This document shows, in pieces, positions 12,090 to 23,677 of a stretch of 64,000 nucleotides of DNA; position 1 is the first letter of the stretch, and the number at the start of each line of letters is the position of its first letter. The notes beneath the pieces are model-generated. The model did not search any database. It saw only the letters and a program-made list of their open reading frames with translations, and had not been told where the DNA came from. The DNA lies in assembly GCA_029844215.1 (NCBI GenBank), contig CM056721.1, positions 130,849,254 to 130,913,253 of the forward strand, given 5' to 3'. This DNA is from Przewalskia tangutica. Its lineage: Eukaryota > Streptophyta > Magnoliopsida > Solanales > Solanaceae. The position numbers were made by a program, and so were the translations under genes.

Positions 12090-12395
12090 TAAAAATGTTG
12101 GGCAATTGAGACAATGCTGACGCAAATTCAAAAATTGTTCTAGTGTCGAGTTATGACGACACTGGGCTACCATGGTCAAACACCAAGGCGGGCTAACGCG
12201 AACTCAAAATTTGTCTCAGTGTCGAGTTATGACGACATTGGGCTACCTTGGTCAAACACCAAGGCGGGCTAATGCGGACTCAAAATTTATCTCAGTGTCG
12301 AGTTATGACGATACTGGCTACCATTGTCAAACACCAAGGCGGACTAATGCGGACTCAAAATTTGTCCCAGTGTTCAGTTATGACGACACCGGGTC
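12090..12395. repeat. Tandem array 1 in Ogre 3' region, ~76-bp unit
   Basis: Three to four direct copies carry the core CACCAAGGCGGGCTAA followed by GTGTCGAGTTATGACGAC. Because the unit is not a multiple of three, the same peptide appears in two frames, which explains the repetitive ORFs here. It lies between integrase and the 3' LTR. Confidence 0.85.
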
Positions 12396-12734
12396 GACGT
12401 GATGTTAAAATAAAAAATAAACTTGCTTGAACTTAGGGGTGTACCGGTATCGACTTATGATAACGTTGGGCTTATTGGTGATGTGGGATGAGTGGACCGA
12501 CGCTCGAGGCTGCTTCTGCCATTTGTTGGGAAGGTTGGCCCCCCGACAAATTGTCCCGGTTCGCTGTAAGAGAAAAATTCACGTTGTGCTCCTGCTCCTG
12601 CACGATAGTACTTAAGCAAACGGTTAGTGTATAATTGTTAATGCGCATGAATTTATAAGCAATGTAACTGTATGAGTAGAAATGTTATCCTGTAAAAGTA
12701 ATGACGATTGTGTTGATGTGATGCTGCAAATGCT

Positions 12735-13205
12735 GAGATTTCGTCCTTGCACGAACGTGTTGAATGTTGTGAATGCTTGTTGAATGTTGTGAGTGCTGAT
12801 GTGGTCTTTGCGCGGACTGACTGGATGCTGCGAATGCTTGCTGAATATTGTAGTCTCTGCACGGACTTGCTGGATGCTGTGAATGCTTGCTGAACGCTGC
12901 GATTACTGATGTAGTCTCTGTGCAGACTTGCTGGATGCTGTGAATGTTTAATGAATGTTGCGATTGCTGATATAATCTCTGCACAGACTTACTAGATGAT
13001 GTGAATGCTTGTTAAATGCTGCAATTGTTGATGTAGTCACTTCACGGACTTGCTGGATGCTACGAACGTTTGCTGAATGCTGCGATTGTCAATTGCTGAT
13101 GTAGTCTCTTCACGGACTTGCTGAATGCTGCGAATTCATGTTGAATGATGTGATTAGTGACTGTTGATGTAATCTCTGCACGGACTTTCTGAATGTTGCG
13201 ACTGC
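12735..13205. repeat. Tandem array 2 in Ogre 3' region, ~61-68-bp unit
   Basis: About seven diverged copies have cores like GTAGTCTCTGCACGGACTTG and GGATGCTGTGAATGCTTG. Copies differ by ~10-20% and by short insertions, so this array is older or faster evolving than array 1. Confidence 0.85.
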
Positions 13206-13356
13206 GGTTGTCGCTTCGCCCAGATTTTGCTGTTGTTTTTCCTTCTTTATCACTGCAAAGTTTTATTGTTGTTGTTTCTCATGTCTCTGCCTTATTATTG
13301 CATTTTGTACTTCTACTAATGGGAGAAAATTTGCGCTCACAGAAAACTTGTGAGTT

Positions 13357-13375
13357 GGGGGGGGGGGGGGGGGGG
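13357..13375. repeat. Poly(G) run of 19
   Basis: An uninterrupted run of 19 G lies in the Ogre 3' region. A 16-G run occurs at 24418-24433. Such runs are error-prone in sequencing, so the exact length is uncertain. Confidence 0.7.
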
Positions 13376-13815
13376 TTCGGTTCATATTTAATTTGCATCC
13401 TTGATAGTTTCTGCTCGTGCGCCTGATTTGTTTGGACCTGTAACCCCTGCCTGGTCTTATTGAGATATTTGGTAGCAAGCATTTTGACGTGGCGTTTCCA
13501 AAAGTATTTTCAAAACAAAACATTTTCATGAGATATGCACAAAACATCTTTTAAAATAAAACATTTATATGAAATGCGTATAAAGTATAAAAGCCTTGTC
13601 GAATTTGTCGAATATGACACGTAATCTGACCAAACGAACACCTTATCTGGAATTCTTATTATGGTCTCTTCACGGTGTGTTTTCCCAAAATTGTCCCAGT
13701 TTTCGTTATGCGGGGCGTGTGGACAAGACTTGACTTTGGCGGGAATTGCTCATATCTCTTTTCGGAATAATCAAACACATTATTTTGCACGCGATCCAAT
13801 GGGGAGGTTTCTAAT

Positions 13816-14165
13816 GGTATGACCGAAGCCGATTTAGGCCGCATACGTATTCCCATGAGGGAATCAGGTCATGATGTAGTTCATTACAAGCGAAATTGGG
13901 TAAAGCTATAATTTCTAAAGGTGGGACCGAAGCCGATATGGCCTCCTACGTATCAACCAAGGGAATCAGGTCAAACGTAGTTCAAATTACAAGCAAAAGG
14001 GATTGTGATTTTTTTCTCTAAAAGTGGATCGAAGCCGATATGGCCGCCTACGTATCCCACCAAAGGAATCAGGTCAAACGTAGTTCAAATTACAAGTAAA
14101 GGGGGCTTTCTAATTTGAAACGGCGAGACCCTATATGTGCTCTATGCATATCCCACCGAGGGAAC
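13816..14165. repeat. Tandem array 3 in Ogre 3' region, ~97-105-bp unit
   Basis: Three full copies and one partial copy have cores GACCGAAGCCGATATGGCC, CCTACGTATC and GGAATCAGGTCAAACGTAG. The array abuts the end of the integrase frame (14213). It is transcribed as part of the element's 3' untranslated region. Confidence 0.85.
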
Positions 14166-14212
14166 GCAACTTTTTTACAATGCAAAGGAAATTACATGGA
14201 AAACAAATGCTC

Positions 14213-15500
14213 CTAAACGTAGTATCTCTTTACCGCATCTGCGTTGATAGCTTTAGGCCATACTTCGCCATCCATCTCAGCTAAGATTAAAGCTCTTCCA
14301 CTCAACACTCGATGAACCATGTAGGGCCCTTGCCAATTAGGTGTGAATTTCCCTTTAGCCTCATTCTGATGAGGGAATATGCGTTTCAACACCAATTTCC
14401 CTGGCTTGAATATCCTCGGTCTTACCTTTTTGTTGAAAGCCCTGGACATCCTGTTCTGGTAAAGCTGCCCCTGACAAACTGCATTCATCCGTTTTTCATC
14501 AATCAACATCAACTGCTCGTATCGACTTTGCACCCATTTAGCTTCACTCAATTCAACCTCTTGGATAATTCTCAAAGATGGTATCTCCACTTCTGCTGGT
14601 AGTACTGCCTCTGTTCTATATACCAAAAGATACGGCGTCGCACCGGTAGAGGTCCTAATAGTAGTGCGGTAACCCAGAAGTGTGAAAGGTAGGTGCTCAT
14701 GCCAATGTTTGAAGTTGCTAGTCATCTTGCGCAAGATCCTCTTGATATTCTTATTAGTTGTTTCGACTGCGCCATTCATTTTCGGGCGATACGGGGTGGA
14801 ATTGCGGTGGATAATCTTGAACTTCTCGCATATGTCCTGCATTAGGCCACGTTGAGATTGGCTCAGTTGTCTGTGATGATAGACTCAGGAATGCCAAATC
14901 GGTAGACGATGTTGTTGCGAACAAAGTCGACTACTACTTTCTTCGTCACTGATTTGTGTGATGATGCTTCTACCCACTTAGTGAAATAGTCAATTGCTAC
15001 AAGGATGAATCTGTGCCTATTTGAGGCAACGGGTTCTATAGGGTCGATGACATCCATACCCCAAGTTGCGAATGGCCAAATAGAACTTGTCACATTAAGT
15101 TCGTTCGGAGGTACTCGAATCAAATCCCCATGAATTTGACACTGGTGGCATTTCTGTACAAAACGGATACAATCTGTTTCCATCGTCATCCAAAAATAAT
15201 CTGCTCGCAGAATCTTCTTCGCCAAAGTGAAGTCATTCATATGAGGTCCACATGTCCCTCCATGTATCTCTTCTACTAGCTTTCTTGCCTCTTGAGCATC
15301 GACACATCTCAATAAACCCATATCTGGAGTCCTTCGATATAAAACCTCCTCATTCAAAAAGAAATGGTTTGCTAATCTTTGAAGTATCTTCTTCTGAATG
15401 TTGGTTATGCCTTCTGGACACTCTCCTGCCTTGAGGTATCTTTTGATGTCATGGTACCAAGGGTTCTCGTCTATTTCTTCATCTACATGAGAGCAATAAG
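14213..15500 (-). pseudogene. Ogre integrase, interrupted
   Basis: This is the enzyme that inserts element cDNA into the chromosome. The upstream open frame (to 14863) carries the HHCC zinc site (H177, H184, C215, C218 of its 309 residues), the first catalytic Asp in GMDVI (D247) and the second in ITDN (D308). The frame then stops. The next frame (14842-14213, 209 residues) carries the third acid in GAVETTN (E27) and the C-terminal DNA-binding part, ending VKRYYV. The DDE residues are all present, so one small lesion at ~14850 breaks it. It was translated as the last part of Pol, after the second RNase H. Confidence 0.85.
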
Positions 15501-15564
15501 CAGGCTGTTCTAGCACACTCACTGTGATCGGATCAATGTAATTCTTGTTCGGATGTTGAATCAT

Positions 15565-15942
15565 GGAGGACAAGGTTGCCAACGCATCAGCGAATTCATT
15601 CTGGATCCTTGGGACATGCTTAAATTCTATATAACTGAACTTTTTCTGCAATTCCTTCACGCAATGCAGGTAGGGTAGTATCTTCATATTCTTGTTTGCC
15701 CATTCACCCTGTACTTGATGGATCAGCAAGTCTGAATCACTTATGACCAGTAACTCTTGTATATTCATATCTACTGCCATTCTGAGTCCCAATATTCAAG
15801 CTTCATATTCTGTCATATTTTTGGTGTATGGAAATCTGAGCTTCGCGGAGATCGAGTAATACTGACCTGATTCTGAAACCAAAACTGCTCCAATGTCAAC
15901 TCCCTTAAAGTTTGCCGCTCCATCGAAGAACATTATCCAACC
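15565..15942 (-). pseudogene. Second RNase H (archaeal-type, aRNH) of the Ogre element
   Basis: The sequence runs FFDGAANFKG, EYEA, then ISDSDLLIHQVQGEW and HVPRIQNEFADALA. This is the D-E-D-D pattern of the additional RNase H that Tat-lineage elements carry between the ordinary Ty3 RNase H and integrase. An in-frame TGA (15798-15796) follows EYEA, where related proteins have Cys or a similar residue. The rest reads through, so this is a single nonsense mutation. Expected role: degrading the RNA strand during reverse transcription. Confidence 0.85.
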
Positions 15943-16029
15943 TGGATAATCCTCCGAGATATCTTCTCCGACAAACAATACCTCTTCATCAGGGAAATAG
16001 GTTCGGAGGGGCTCATATTCCTCATCGAC

Positions 16030-16400
16030 CGGATTCTCAGCAAGATGGTCAGCTAATGCATGTCCTTTTACGGCCTTGTGGGTGACGTATATGATATCAA
16101 ACTCGCTCAGCAGAATTTGTCATTTTGCTAGTTTTCCAGTGGGCATGGGCTTCTGAAGGATATTCTTAAGCGGGTCCATCCTTGAAATAAGATAAGTGGT
16201 GTATGCTAATAGATAATGCCTGAATTTCTGGGCAACCCAAGTTAATGCGCAACAAGTGCGTTCCATCAGAGTGTAGCGAGCTTCACACTGTGTGAACTTC
16301 TTACTCAGATAATATATGGCCTGCTCCTTCTTTCATGTTTCATCGTGTTGCCCCAATACGCATCCAAAAGCATTTTCTAGTACGGACAAATAGAGTAACA
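16030..16400 (-). pseudogene. Ty3-type RNase H of the Ogre element
   Basis: Reading through stops gives AIYYLSKKFTQCEARYTLME, then QKFRHYLL, MPTGKLAK and KAVKGHALADHL, the usual Ty3/gypsy RNase H and connection. At least one Trp codon has become TGA (~16131), and there are further breaks near 16410. It lies directly between RT and the second RNase H. Confidence 0.75.
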
Positions 16401-16413
16401 AGGGCCTCCCTGG

Positions 16414-17533
16414 TTACGGCGGTACTAGAACGGGTGGATTACACAAGTACTCTTTGATTTTATCAAAAGTCTGCTGACAATCCGTTGTCCACTTAGTAGC
16501 GGCATCCTTCTTCAACAATCTGAATATCGGTTCGCATATCACGGTGGACTGAGCTATGAACCTGCTGATGTAGTTGAGACGATCAAGGAAGCTAATCACG
16601 TCTTTTCTGCTTTTCAGGGGAGGTAAATCTTAGATGGCCTTTATTTTCGAAGGGCCCAACTCAATCCCCTCTTCTACTCGCTATAAAACCCAACAGTTTC
16701 CCAGCAGGGACACCGAATGCACACTTTGCAGGATTCAATTTCAGATTATACCGTCTTAGCCGCTCAAAGAACTTCTTCAAGTTTGCCAAATGACCTTCCA
16801 CTCTTCGTGACTTGATGATAACATCATCCACATAGACTTCAATTTCCTTATGGATCATGTAATGAAAGATGGTATTCATGGCTCTCATGTATGTAGCACC
16901 TGCGTTCTTGAGATCGAATGGCATTACTCGATAATAATACACCCCCCACGGGGTAGTGAATGATGTATTTTCTGCGTCCTCCCCTGCCATAAGGATCTGA
17001 TGATAACCAGCAAAGCAGTCGACGAACGACTGTAGTTCATATTTTTCACAATTGTTGATGAGTATATGAATGTTTGGAAGAGGAAAGTCATTCTTCGGGC
17101 TAGCTCTGTTGAGGTCTCTATAATCCACACATACTCAGACCTTTCCATCTTTCTTCTTTACCGGCACAATATTTGTTAACCAAGTAGGGTACCTTGCGAC
17201 TCGAATTACCTTTGCGTCGAACTGCTTAGACACTTCCTCTTTGACTTTCAAACTCATGTCCGGTTTGATCTTTCTGGGCCTTTGTTTTAAAGGAAGGTAA
17301 GACGGATTGATAGGCAGCCTGTGTGCGACGATATCCGTACTCAACCCTGGCATGTCGTCATACGACCAAGCAAATATGTCGGTGTAGTGTTTCAGGAGCT
17401 CAATTAACTCTTTCTTCTGTGTGACACTTAGGTGGACGCTGACCCTAGTCTCTTTTGCAATTTTCTCATCGCCTAAGTTTATCAACTCAGTTTCTTCTAA
17501 ATTCGGTTTAGGCCTATTCTCAAAGTTTTCCAA
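16414..17533 (-). pseudogene. Reverse transcriptase of the Ogre element
   Basis: The frame 17533-17135 holds the N-terminal fingers (starting MENFENRPKPNLEETE, ending VKKKDGKV). A TGA replaces an expected Arg codon before VCVDYRDLN. The next frame (17128-16661, 155 residues) has FVDCFAGYHQ with the first Asp and YVDD (residues 99-102) with the other two, so the active site is intact. A further break at ~16660 precedes the thumb/connection (16599-16414). CGA to TGA and similar changes suggest decay of methylated cytosines. Confidence 0.88.
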
Positions 17534-18500
17534 CTCTTGACCAAGCTCTGATTGTGGACCTTCTTCCTATTCCTCGGGGTTATGCTCGCCATTTGAGCTT
17601 TTTTTGTTGGTTTCATTACATGTCATATTCGCATTATCGACATGTTTATTAATATGATCGCTGAAAGAAAAGTGCATAAAAATTTAATTTAACACAAGCA
17701 AATTTAAAGCTGCAAAAATGTCCTGGAATTTATGATGAAAGCAAAATACGGGAAAACATATTAAAGAAAGCATAAAGGCAAGTCTATTTTTAGTTTAGAG
17801 TCACATTGCTAGAACTATCATAAACTCTACCAAGCTCCTCGAAAGGTCGGGACAGGGATGCAAGTCCAATTATTCAGGCTGTATCCATGCTCTGCGTCCC
17901 AAATAGTGGGGTCTTCATCGTGATCCTCTGGAATCACACAACATTCTGCTTCATCTTCATCTATGAATAGATTCTGGAACCCTGCTGCAAGATCCTCTGT
18001 ATCATCTTCTTTCAGCATCTGGATGGTGCAGGCTTTGACGAACTACTGACTCATGGGCGGAATGGGCCTAGGCAAGGGAATGTCTCCTTTTTTCTGGAAG
18101 CTCGCAGTCACCAGATCCTTCAAGGTGGGCTCTTACCCCAAACCAAAAGTGTTCTTCTTCCCGGACAACTGGATCGGCTCTGTGATCCCCTTCATACCGG
18201 ATCCAAGACCTTTGACGGGCTCGAACCCATTTCTTAACATTTCCTTGGCTACCATTGTGAGAGAACGTGGCAGCTACAACGGTCTGGCCCTGCTGGCGCT
18301 CTTGATCTCGTTAACATGGAAGACTGAACCATCCAACGTCCTCTATGACAGGGACTGCATAATCTGTGTTGGTGTTTCTCTTTTCATCCCCAAGTACTAC
18401 CACCTCGCGGTGATTCCATATAAAACGGCTGATGCAGGTGGGCGGATCGCACGGCCGTGAATCCATGGCCTTCATATCAACAGATTGTAACATGTGGAAA
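17534..18500 (-). pseudogene. Ogre protease-RT linker region
   Basis: Short open minus-strand pieces (18493-18311 and 18018-17827; the latter rich in Asp/Glu, with AECCVIPEDHDEDP) match the acidic spacer that precedes RT in Solanaceae Ogre-type proteins, as I recall them. Ogre elements of legumes have an intron between protease and RT. I did not find a convincing splice pair here, so the gaps may be frameshifts or an intron. The plus-strand 135-residue ORF at 18053 is an antisense shadow. Confidence 0.5.
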
Positions 18501-18542
18501 TATCCAATACCTGAAACTCCGCGACGAATTCTGCAGGTCCGA

Positions 18543-19011
18543 TCAACAATGTGAGATCAATTTCGCCCTCGACACCCCTATGGACTTCGTCGAAACCTTT
18601 GACCTTGATATGAATTTATGAATTCTCCTGTAGTCTGTCCCCAATTTCAGCAGAGTTAACATGGGACAAATGTTGACGGCCGAGCCTCCGTCAATCAACA
18701 CTGTTGAAACAATCTTATTCGCGATCTGGATGGTGATATTCAATGCAAGATTGTGTCCAACACCCCCCAGCAGGAAACTCACCATCATGAAAGGCGATTT
18801 TGCGGGCCTCTAGCACTTATCCGACTAAGGCTATCAAGTTCTCGTTTGTTGTACCCTCTGAAACATATGCATCTTTCAGTACTTCCAACAACGCAACCCT
18901 ATGTGGGACCGAATACATTAACAGTGAAAATAGAGAGATATGTGCTGATGTTTTCTTCAACTGCTCCACGACAGAATATTCCTTAGTGGGCATCTTCCTC
19001 CAAAACTCCAC
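18543..19011 (-). pseudogene. Aspartic protease of the Ogre element
   Basis: The frame 18788-18543 contains VLIDGGSAVNICP, the retropepsin D-x-G active-site motif in its usual Tat/Ogre form, preceded by NLALNITIQIANK. The upstream frame (19011-18817) supplies LLMYSVPHRVALLEVL, joined by a stop/frameshift. The enzyme would process the Gag-Pol polyprotein. Confidence 0.8.
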
Positions 19012-19020
19012 AACCTCAGC

Positions 19021-20564
19021 CTATGTTATGGGTTTCTTTTGTGGTACCTTTCTGACTGCCTCTATAGGCGCGTAATATCTCCCTGACCTGGTTATACCTG
19101 CAGCGGTGACTTCTATGGCTTGCTTCCCAGTTTCTCTGCGATCTACTCTGATTGGTGGCTCCCAGTCGGGCATCAGAGCAACTATGATTGAACCATTTAG
19201 TTTCGGCAGCGCCCTTTCCAGCTCAAATACCGTTTTCTTTCGAATATTGGCAACGGGGGCGATAAAAGAAGATGGTTCAGCTCCTCTTTCACCTCGAACC
19301 GATCGGATGGTCCCCTCCAAGTCGTACTCCTCATATAAAGTTATCAAGTGCACATTGGTGTTGTTGTGGTTTAGCAAGGGGTTATCATGCACGTTTGGGG
19401 TCGGATCCCTCAGCTGAATTACCCCTTGTTTAATCAACCCTTCGATTTTATCTCTGAGGGAGTGGCAACTTTCAGTATCGTGTCTAGGGTTATTGGAGTG
19501 ATATGCGCAGCGCTTATTCTCATCATACCACCTCGGGATAGGGTTAGGAATCTTTCCCAGAATCAGTTGGATTAAGCCTGCAGCTCGCAACCTTTTGTAT
19601 ACCTGAGGTATGGGTTCGGTCAACGGGGTGCGAACTTTGGGTGGTCTTCCTTCAAAATTCATGTTTGGTCTGGGTGCATTGGGTGTTCTATTTTGTTGGT
19701 AGGCTTGATGGGTGGATCGATGTGGGGCAGGATAAATGGGTGCTTGGGAAGCGTTATATATAGGTTGTGTGTGGTAGTTGGGGTGTAGAGCAGGTGGGTA
19801 GTGAGGTGTGGAGTTTTGGTTATTTATGTGATAGTATGGGGTTTGATATGATGGATTTTGATGTTATAAATGCTTCGGGTTTACGTTCTTGTATGAACAT
19901 GGAAGGGGAAGCTGTCTCTTTCTTTTTCTGTGAAGTACCCCCGATCGTCCCTGATTGAATTGCCTTATTAGTCGCCTGTAATGCTGCCAAATTCGTAATC
20001 CGTCCAGTTTTAATACCTTCTTCCAAGAAGTCGCCCATTCTGACAACTTCTGCAAAACTCCGTCCGATGACGCTTATCATCCGCTCATAGTAGGTTGCGT
20101 CCTTCAAAGATTGTACAAATAGAGTGGTCATCTCACTCTCTGTCATGGGTGGTTGTACCTTTGCTGCTTCTGAACGTCATCTCATGGCGTACTCTCTGAA
20201 CGTCTCTGACTTCTTTTCTAACTTCATTAAATAAAACCTGTCTACGACGGTTTCTGTATTGAACCTGAACCGCTCCACAAAGTCCTAGGCCAACGCATTC
20301 CAGCTATGCCATTTCCGCGGGTCCTGGCTAGTATACCAATCTAATGCCTCGCCGGTCAAACCTCGAATGAATAACTTCATAATGACTGTTGGGTTCTTTC
20401 CGCTCCGTCGACATTGTCGAAGATGACCTCAAATATGCACGAGGGTTCCACTTCCCGTCGAATAAGTCAAACTTGGGCACATTGTACCCTACAGGTAGTT
20501 CCACATATGGGTGCATGCAAAGATCCTCATAATCTAATCCTTCATGACCCTTGTCCGACCGCAT
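19021..20564 (-). pseudogene. Ogre gag core and C-terminal part
   Basis: Three open pieces in order: 20564-20328 (KFDLFDGKWNPRAYLR, the conserved start of the gag core), 20146-19820 (FVQSLKDATYYERMI, GRSFAEVVRMGDFLEEGIK), and 19662-19021 (213 residues) with a Cys/His cluster CAYHSNNPRHDTESCHSLRD resembling the gag zinc-binding region of Tat elements. Frameshifts and stops separate the pieces around 20165-20330 and 19670-19820. The product would be the capsid protein. Confidence 0.8.
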
Positions 20565-20779
20565 GCTCCGAACATCTTATTTTAGGCTATGAATCTCTTT
20601 GGCCACGTCTTCATCCATTTTGGCTCGAGCTTCCCTCTCCATTTCTTCATAATGATCTGTTTCCCGAGGAAGCACAGGGACGGTAAAATGCTGGGTTTCT
20701 GTTGTGTATGCTGGTGGTCTGGGTTGTTTGTTGGGGCTGGTGATAGGTATGGTGTGTGGATATTGGTTAGTTTGGCGAT

Positions 20780-21232
20780 TCAGGTTGATTGGGGCGAAGT
20801 AAGTAGGCGGGGCTGAGATATATATGTGGTAAAAGTATCATTTTGGGGGTGGGGTTGAGGATTGGCTGGGCGAGGGATAGTTTGACATGAATCGGTAACT
20901 GGCATTTTTTGTGAGGATATTTGGGAGATATGTGGTGGCGGAGGTTGATCCAGGGTAGTTTGTGAGGTAGTGGCCCTTTCATCTGGTATGGGGGTATTCA
21001 GACTAATGGATAAATTTGTCAGATTCCGCAACCTTTCTATCTCAACCTGCATATCGGCAATTTGTTGTAGTAGCTGTGTGATGCATTCTTCTTGACTAGC
21101 GACATTTCTCCCCACTGAAGGTTCTGTTTCGCCGACAGGAATAATTCCCAAATCATTTGGCTCAGATGCCCCTGAGCCAGTCATGGCATCGTTTTGTGCC
21201 CTGGACCTGGTAAAGTGTTGATGCTCTGACAT
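20780..21232 (-). pseudogene. Ogre gag N-terminal part
   Basis: I take the start at MSEHQHFTRSRAQND (21232) rather than the in-frame ATG at 21298, because this is where the usual gag N-terminus begins. A coiled-coil-like stretch (ITQLLQQIADMQVEIERLRN) is followed by a Pro/Gln/Ser-rich linker. The frame ends at 20780, ahead of the gag core, so this is a truncated reading frame. Confidence 0.65.
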
Positions 21233-21749
21233 TGCTGAATCAAATACAAATCGACCCTTTTTTGGGGAAATAATAAATCCTTCTAAAAAATGCAACAAAC
21301 TGCGTTAGTGTAAAGCACGCGATTTTTCAAAGGTGTAAATACAATTAGCAAGTATATGTTGCACATAAATTGTCACGTTGCAGGTGAGTCCTAATCATAT
21401 ATGGGGACCCCTTTATGCCAGAGGTAGGCCTAAACGTCACATATGCAACATCATGATAACAAAATCCAAGCTATTAGATTGAAATGCTTTAGTCGGGAAT
21501 AAGTTACAATTTATCGAAATAACAATAAGAACAACGAAAGTCTCAAACTAAGTGCCTATAACTAAGTCGTCGATGTAATGGTGAAGCTTAGGTCTTCCTA
21601 GGTATAGACCATGCCTGCTCCAAGTACTGCACTGTATCCTGCATCAGGACCCACATGTCTGGAGTGATGACCTTATCTTTGAGTTGACTATCCTTTATCC
21701 TATTCCTTGCGTCAATGTCTTCAACGCCTTGCTCCCCTTCTGAACTAAA

Positions 21750-22954
21750 TTATGTGTTGTCTAGAAACCATGTTTGATACTCTGGGGCGACCCCTGCTCG
21801 GTCCTTCTTAACTTCCACTTGATCAATATGGTACCATTCATAAAGGATCTGATTGGCTTCAGGAACGATGAAGTCCGGTCCGAACAGGATTTCAGAGGCT
21901 CTCATGTCAGCTATGAAAGGAATTACTTGTGTATGGCCAAACTGTCGGAGCACACTTAACGGAGCATATGGTTGGAGTCTCTTTAGACCTATAAGTCTGA
22001 TGTAATAAAGTCCCTTATGTCTCAAGTAGACCTTCTTGACGATATGAAGCAACGGATACTTCCATTGAATCTGACTGCTACTGCGAGATGCTAAGTACAT
22101 GTACCAATCATCTGTGCTAACTGGTGACACATAACGATTTGTTCTTTCGTAGAAGGTGGAGATCTTATTGTCTGTGTTGTGGCATACATCAGTCATATTA
22201 GAACACTGATAGAAATGCTCTACTGCCCACATCTGTAAGATAAGATTACAACCTTCAAAGAATCTCGACTCACCCCTTTTGCATCTGTTCAAGGCTCTAA
22301 ATAGTTCTACCAAGATCATGGGCGTCAAAGTAAGTCGTTTGTCACCGACTCCGTCAAACACTGCCCTAACTACTGAACATATGCACGTACTAATCCTTCC
22401 ATGCTCAAGTGGAAATAAAAGAATCCCTAGGAAAGTCATAGCAAATGCGATAGGACGCCTAACTTTCCAATGGTCTGCAGTGCAACAAAACTCATTTTTA
22501 AATAATTTGTATCCGTCTCGACAACTATATCTCTCATACATGTAGTCTACAGAATCCCAATTATTTTCAAAACACCGCAACTCTCTGGTATTCTTCAAAC
22601 CCAAGTAACGGAGGAGCTTTTTCCCAGATTGACCGTGCGGAATAATTGGTTTTCTGTAATGATATGCTAAAGCAGTGAAATAGCTGACTTCTTCTAAGGT
22701 GTGGTCATCTCGAAATCCCTGAATTTGAAGACGACTCGGTCTGGGTCCCAAAATTAGATCAATGCTCTGACCAAATGCTGATCGGGAGAGATGTCGAATA
22801 ATGAGATGAGGCACCCCAACCTCCTTCTGATTGTCATCTGACTACCCAAGTCAAATTTTGACCACCATATCCTCAATTTACTCGGAATCCCACTCACCAT
22901 ATCTGAGGGATAGGTTCCATCTAAAAATAAATAATACAAAAAATGAATATGCAT
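21750..22954 (-). pseudogene. Ogre ORF1, protein of unknown function upstream of gag
   Basis: A 354-residue frame (22814-21750) continues, by one frameshift near 22760-22810, from a shorter frame starting ~22954 (IPSKLRIWWSKFDLGSQ). Typical features are TLEEVSYFTALAYHYRKP, HWKVRRPIAFAMTFLGILLF and VPEANQILYEWYH. This is the extra ORF found before gag in Ogre-group elements. I believe it corresponds to a plant 'domain of unknown function' (possibly the one called DUF7745), but I cannot check. There is no catalytic motif, signal peptide or clear membrane segment. It is the longest open frame of this element and lies between the 5' leader and gag. Confidence 0.7.
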
Positions 22955-23659
22955 TTTCCAACTTAGGCATTTCGAATTTAGGCTTGGTTTCGTTTATCAC
23001 GATTATGCAATACATAATATGTTGTTGGGCCGCCGGGTCGTGAAAACCCGTTGACCAATTTGGTGTCTTCCTAATTGTGGTACCAATGCTAAGGATTGAC
23101 CCACCTAAGGTAAATACATACATGCCTTAAAATAAAGGGTGGTATAGCTCTATCCTAGGTTTCTGAGATTTGGTTTTACTAGACGCAAGGTTCCCGAGCG
23201 GACAACTCGACTGAGAAGGCTACGCGGTTGATCAGATGAACCGATCTAACTCCGCGCAGGCGCCAACTCTCCTAAAATTTGAGTATTTTGAAAGAAATTT
23301 GTGGGTGTGCTAAGCACACCAGCGCATGAGCGTGTGATTGTGTGAATTTTTCAGAGTGGAAGAAGTATGAGCGGAATGCCAGTTTAAGGAAAGCAGTAAA
23401 AGCAAATAGCAATTAAACAGTTAAACATACAAAATTAAAGCAAGCAATTTTAAGGCATTTAAAACAAATAAAAGCAAATAAATCCAAACAATAATAAACC
23501 TAGGTTTGCTATGGTCAAGAACCTCAAATCCCCAGCGGAGTCGCCATTTCAGTCACGCCTTTTTTCGACCCGACATATTCTAACTCCTGCTTAAAAAGAT
23601 GTTAGAAATAAAACAAAAATGCTAAAAATGGTGTTAAAAGGTTGCCAAAAAGTGCTAGA
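22955..23659 (-). other. 5' leader of the Ogre element
   Basis: About 700 bases lie between the PBS and ORF1. A second PBS-like block sits at 23530-23547. No ORF is recognised. Confidence 0.6.
23530..23547 (-). other. Second PBS-like sequence in the Ogre leader
   Basis: The minus strand reads TGGCGACTCCGCTGGGG, a better match to the typical Tat/Ogre primer site than the LTR-proximal one, but it lies ~150 bases inside the leader. Confidence 0.6.
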
Positions 23660-23677
23660 GTGCTCGCGGAGTCGCCA
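23660..23677 (-). other. LTR-proximal primer-binding site of the Ogre element
   Basis: TGGCGACTCCGCGAGCAC on the minus strand begins 21 bases after the LTR end (GGTGTCA at 23705-23699). The spacer ATTAGG is shared with the plus-strand LTR at 2253-2258. Confidence 0.65.

Noticed and set aside
12172..12984. ORFs with repeating peptide blocks
   Set aside because: They are translations of the tandem arrays in several frames and on both strands; no start context or domain.
18053..18460. 135-residue plus-strand ORF
   Set aside because: Antisense to the Ogre protease-RT linker, which has the expected coding pieces on the minus strand.
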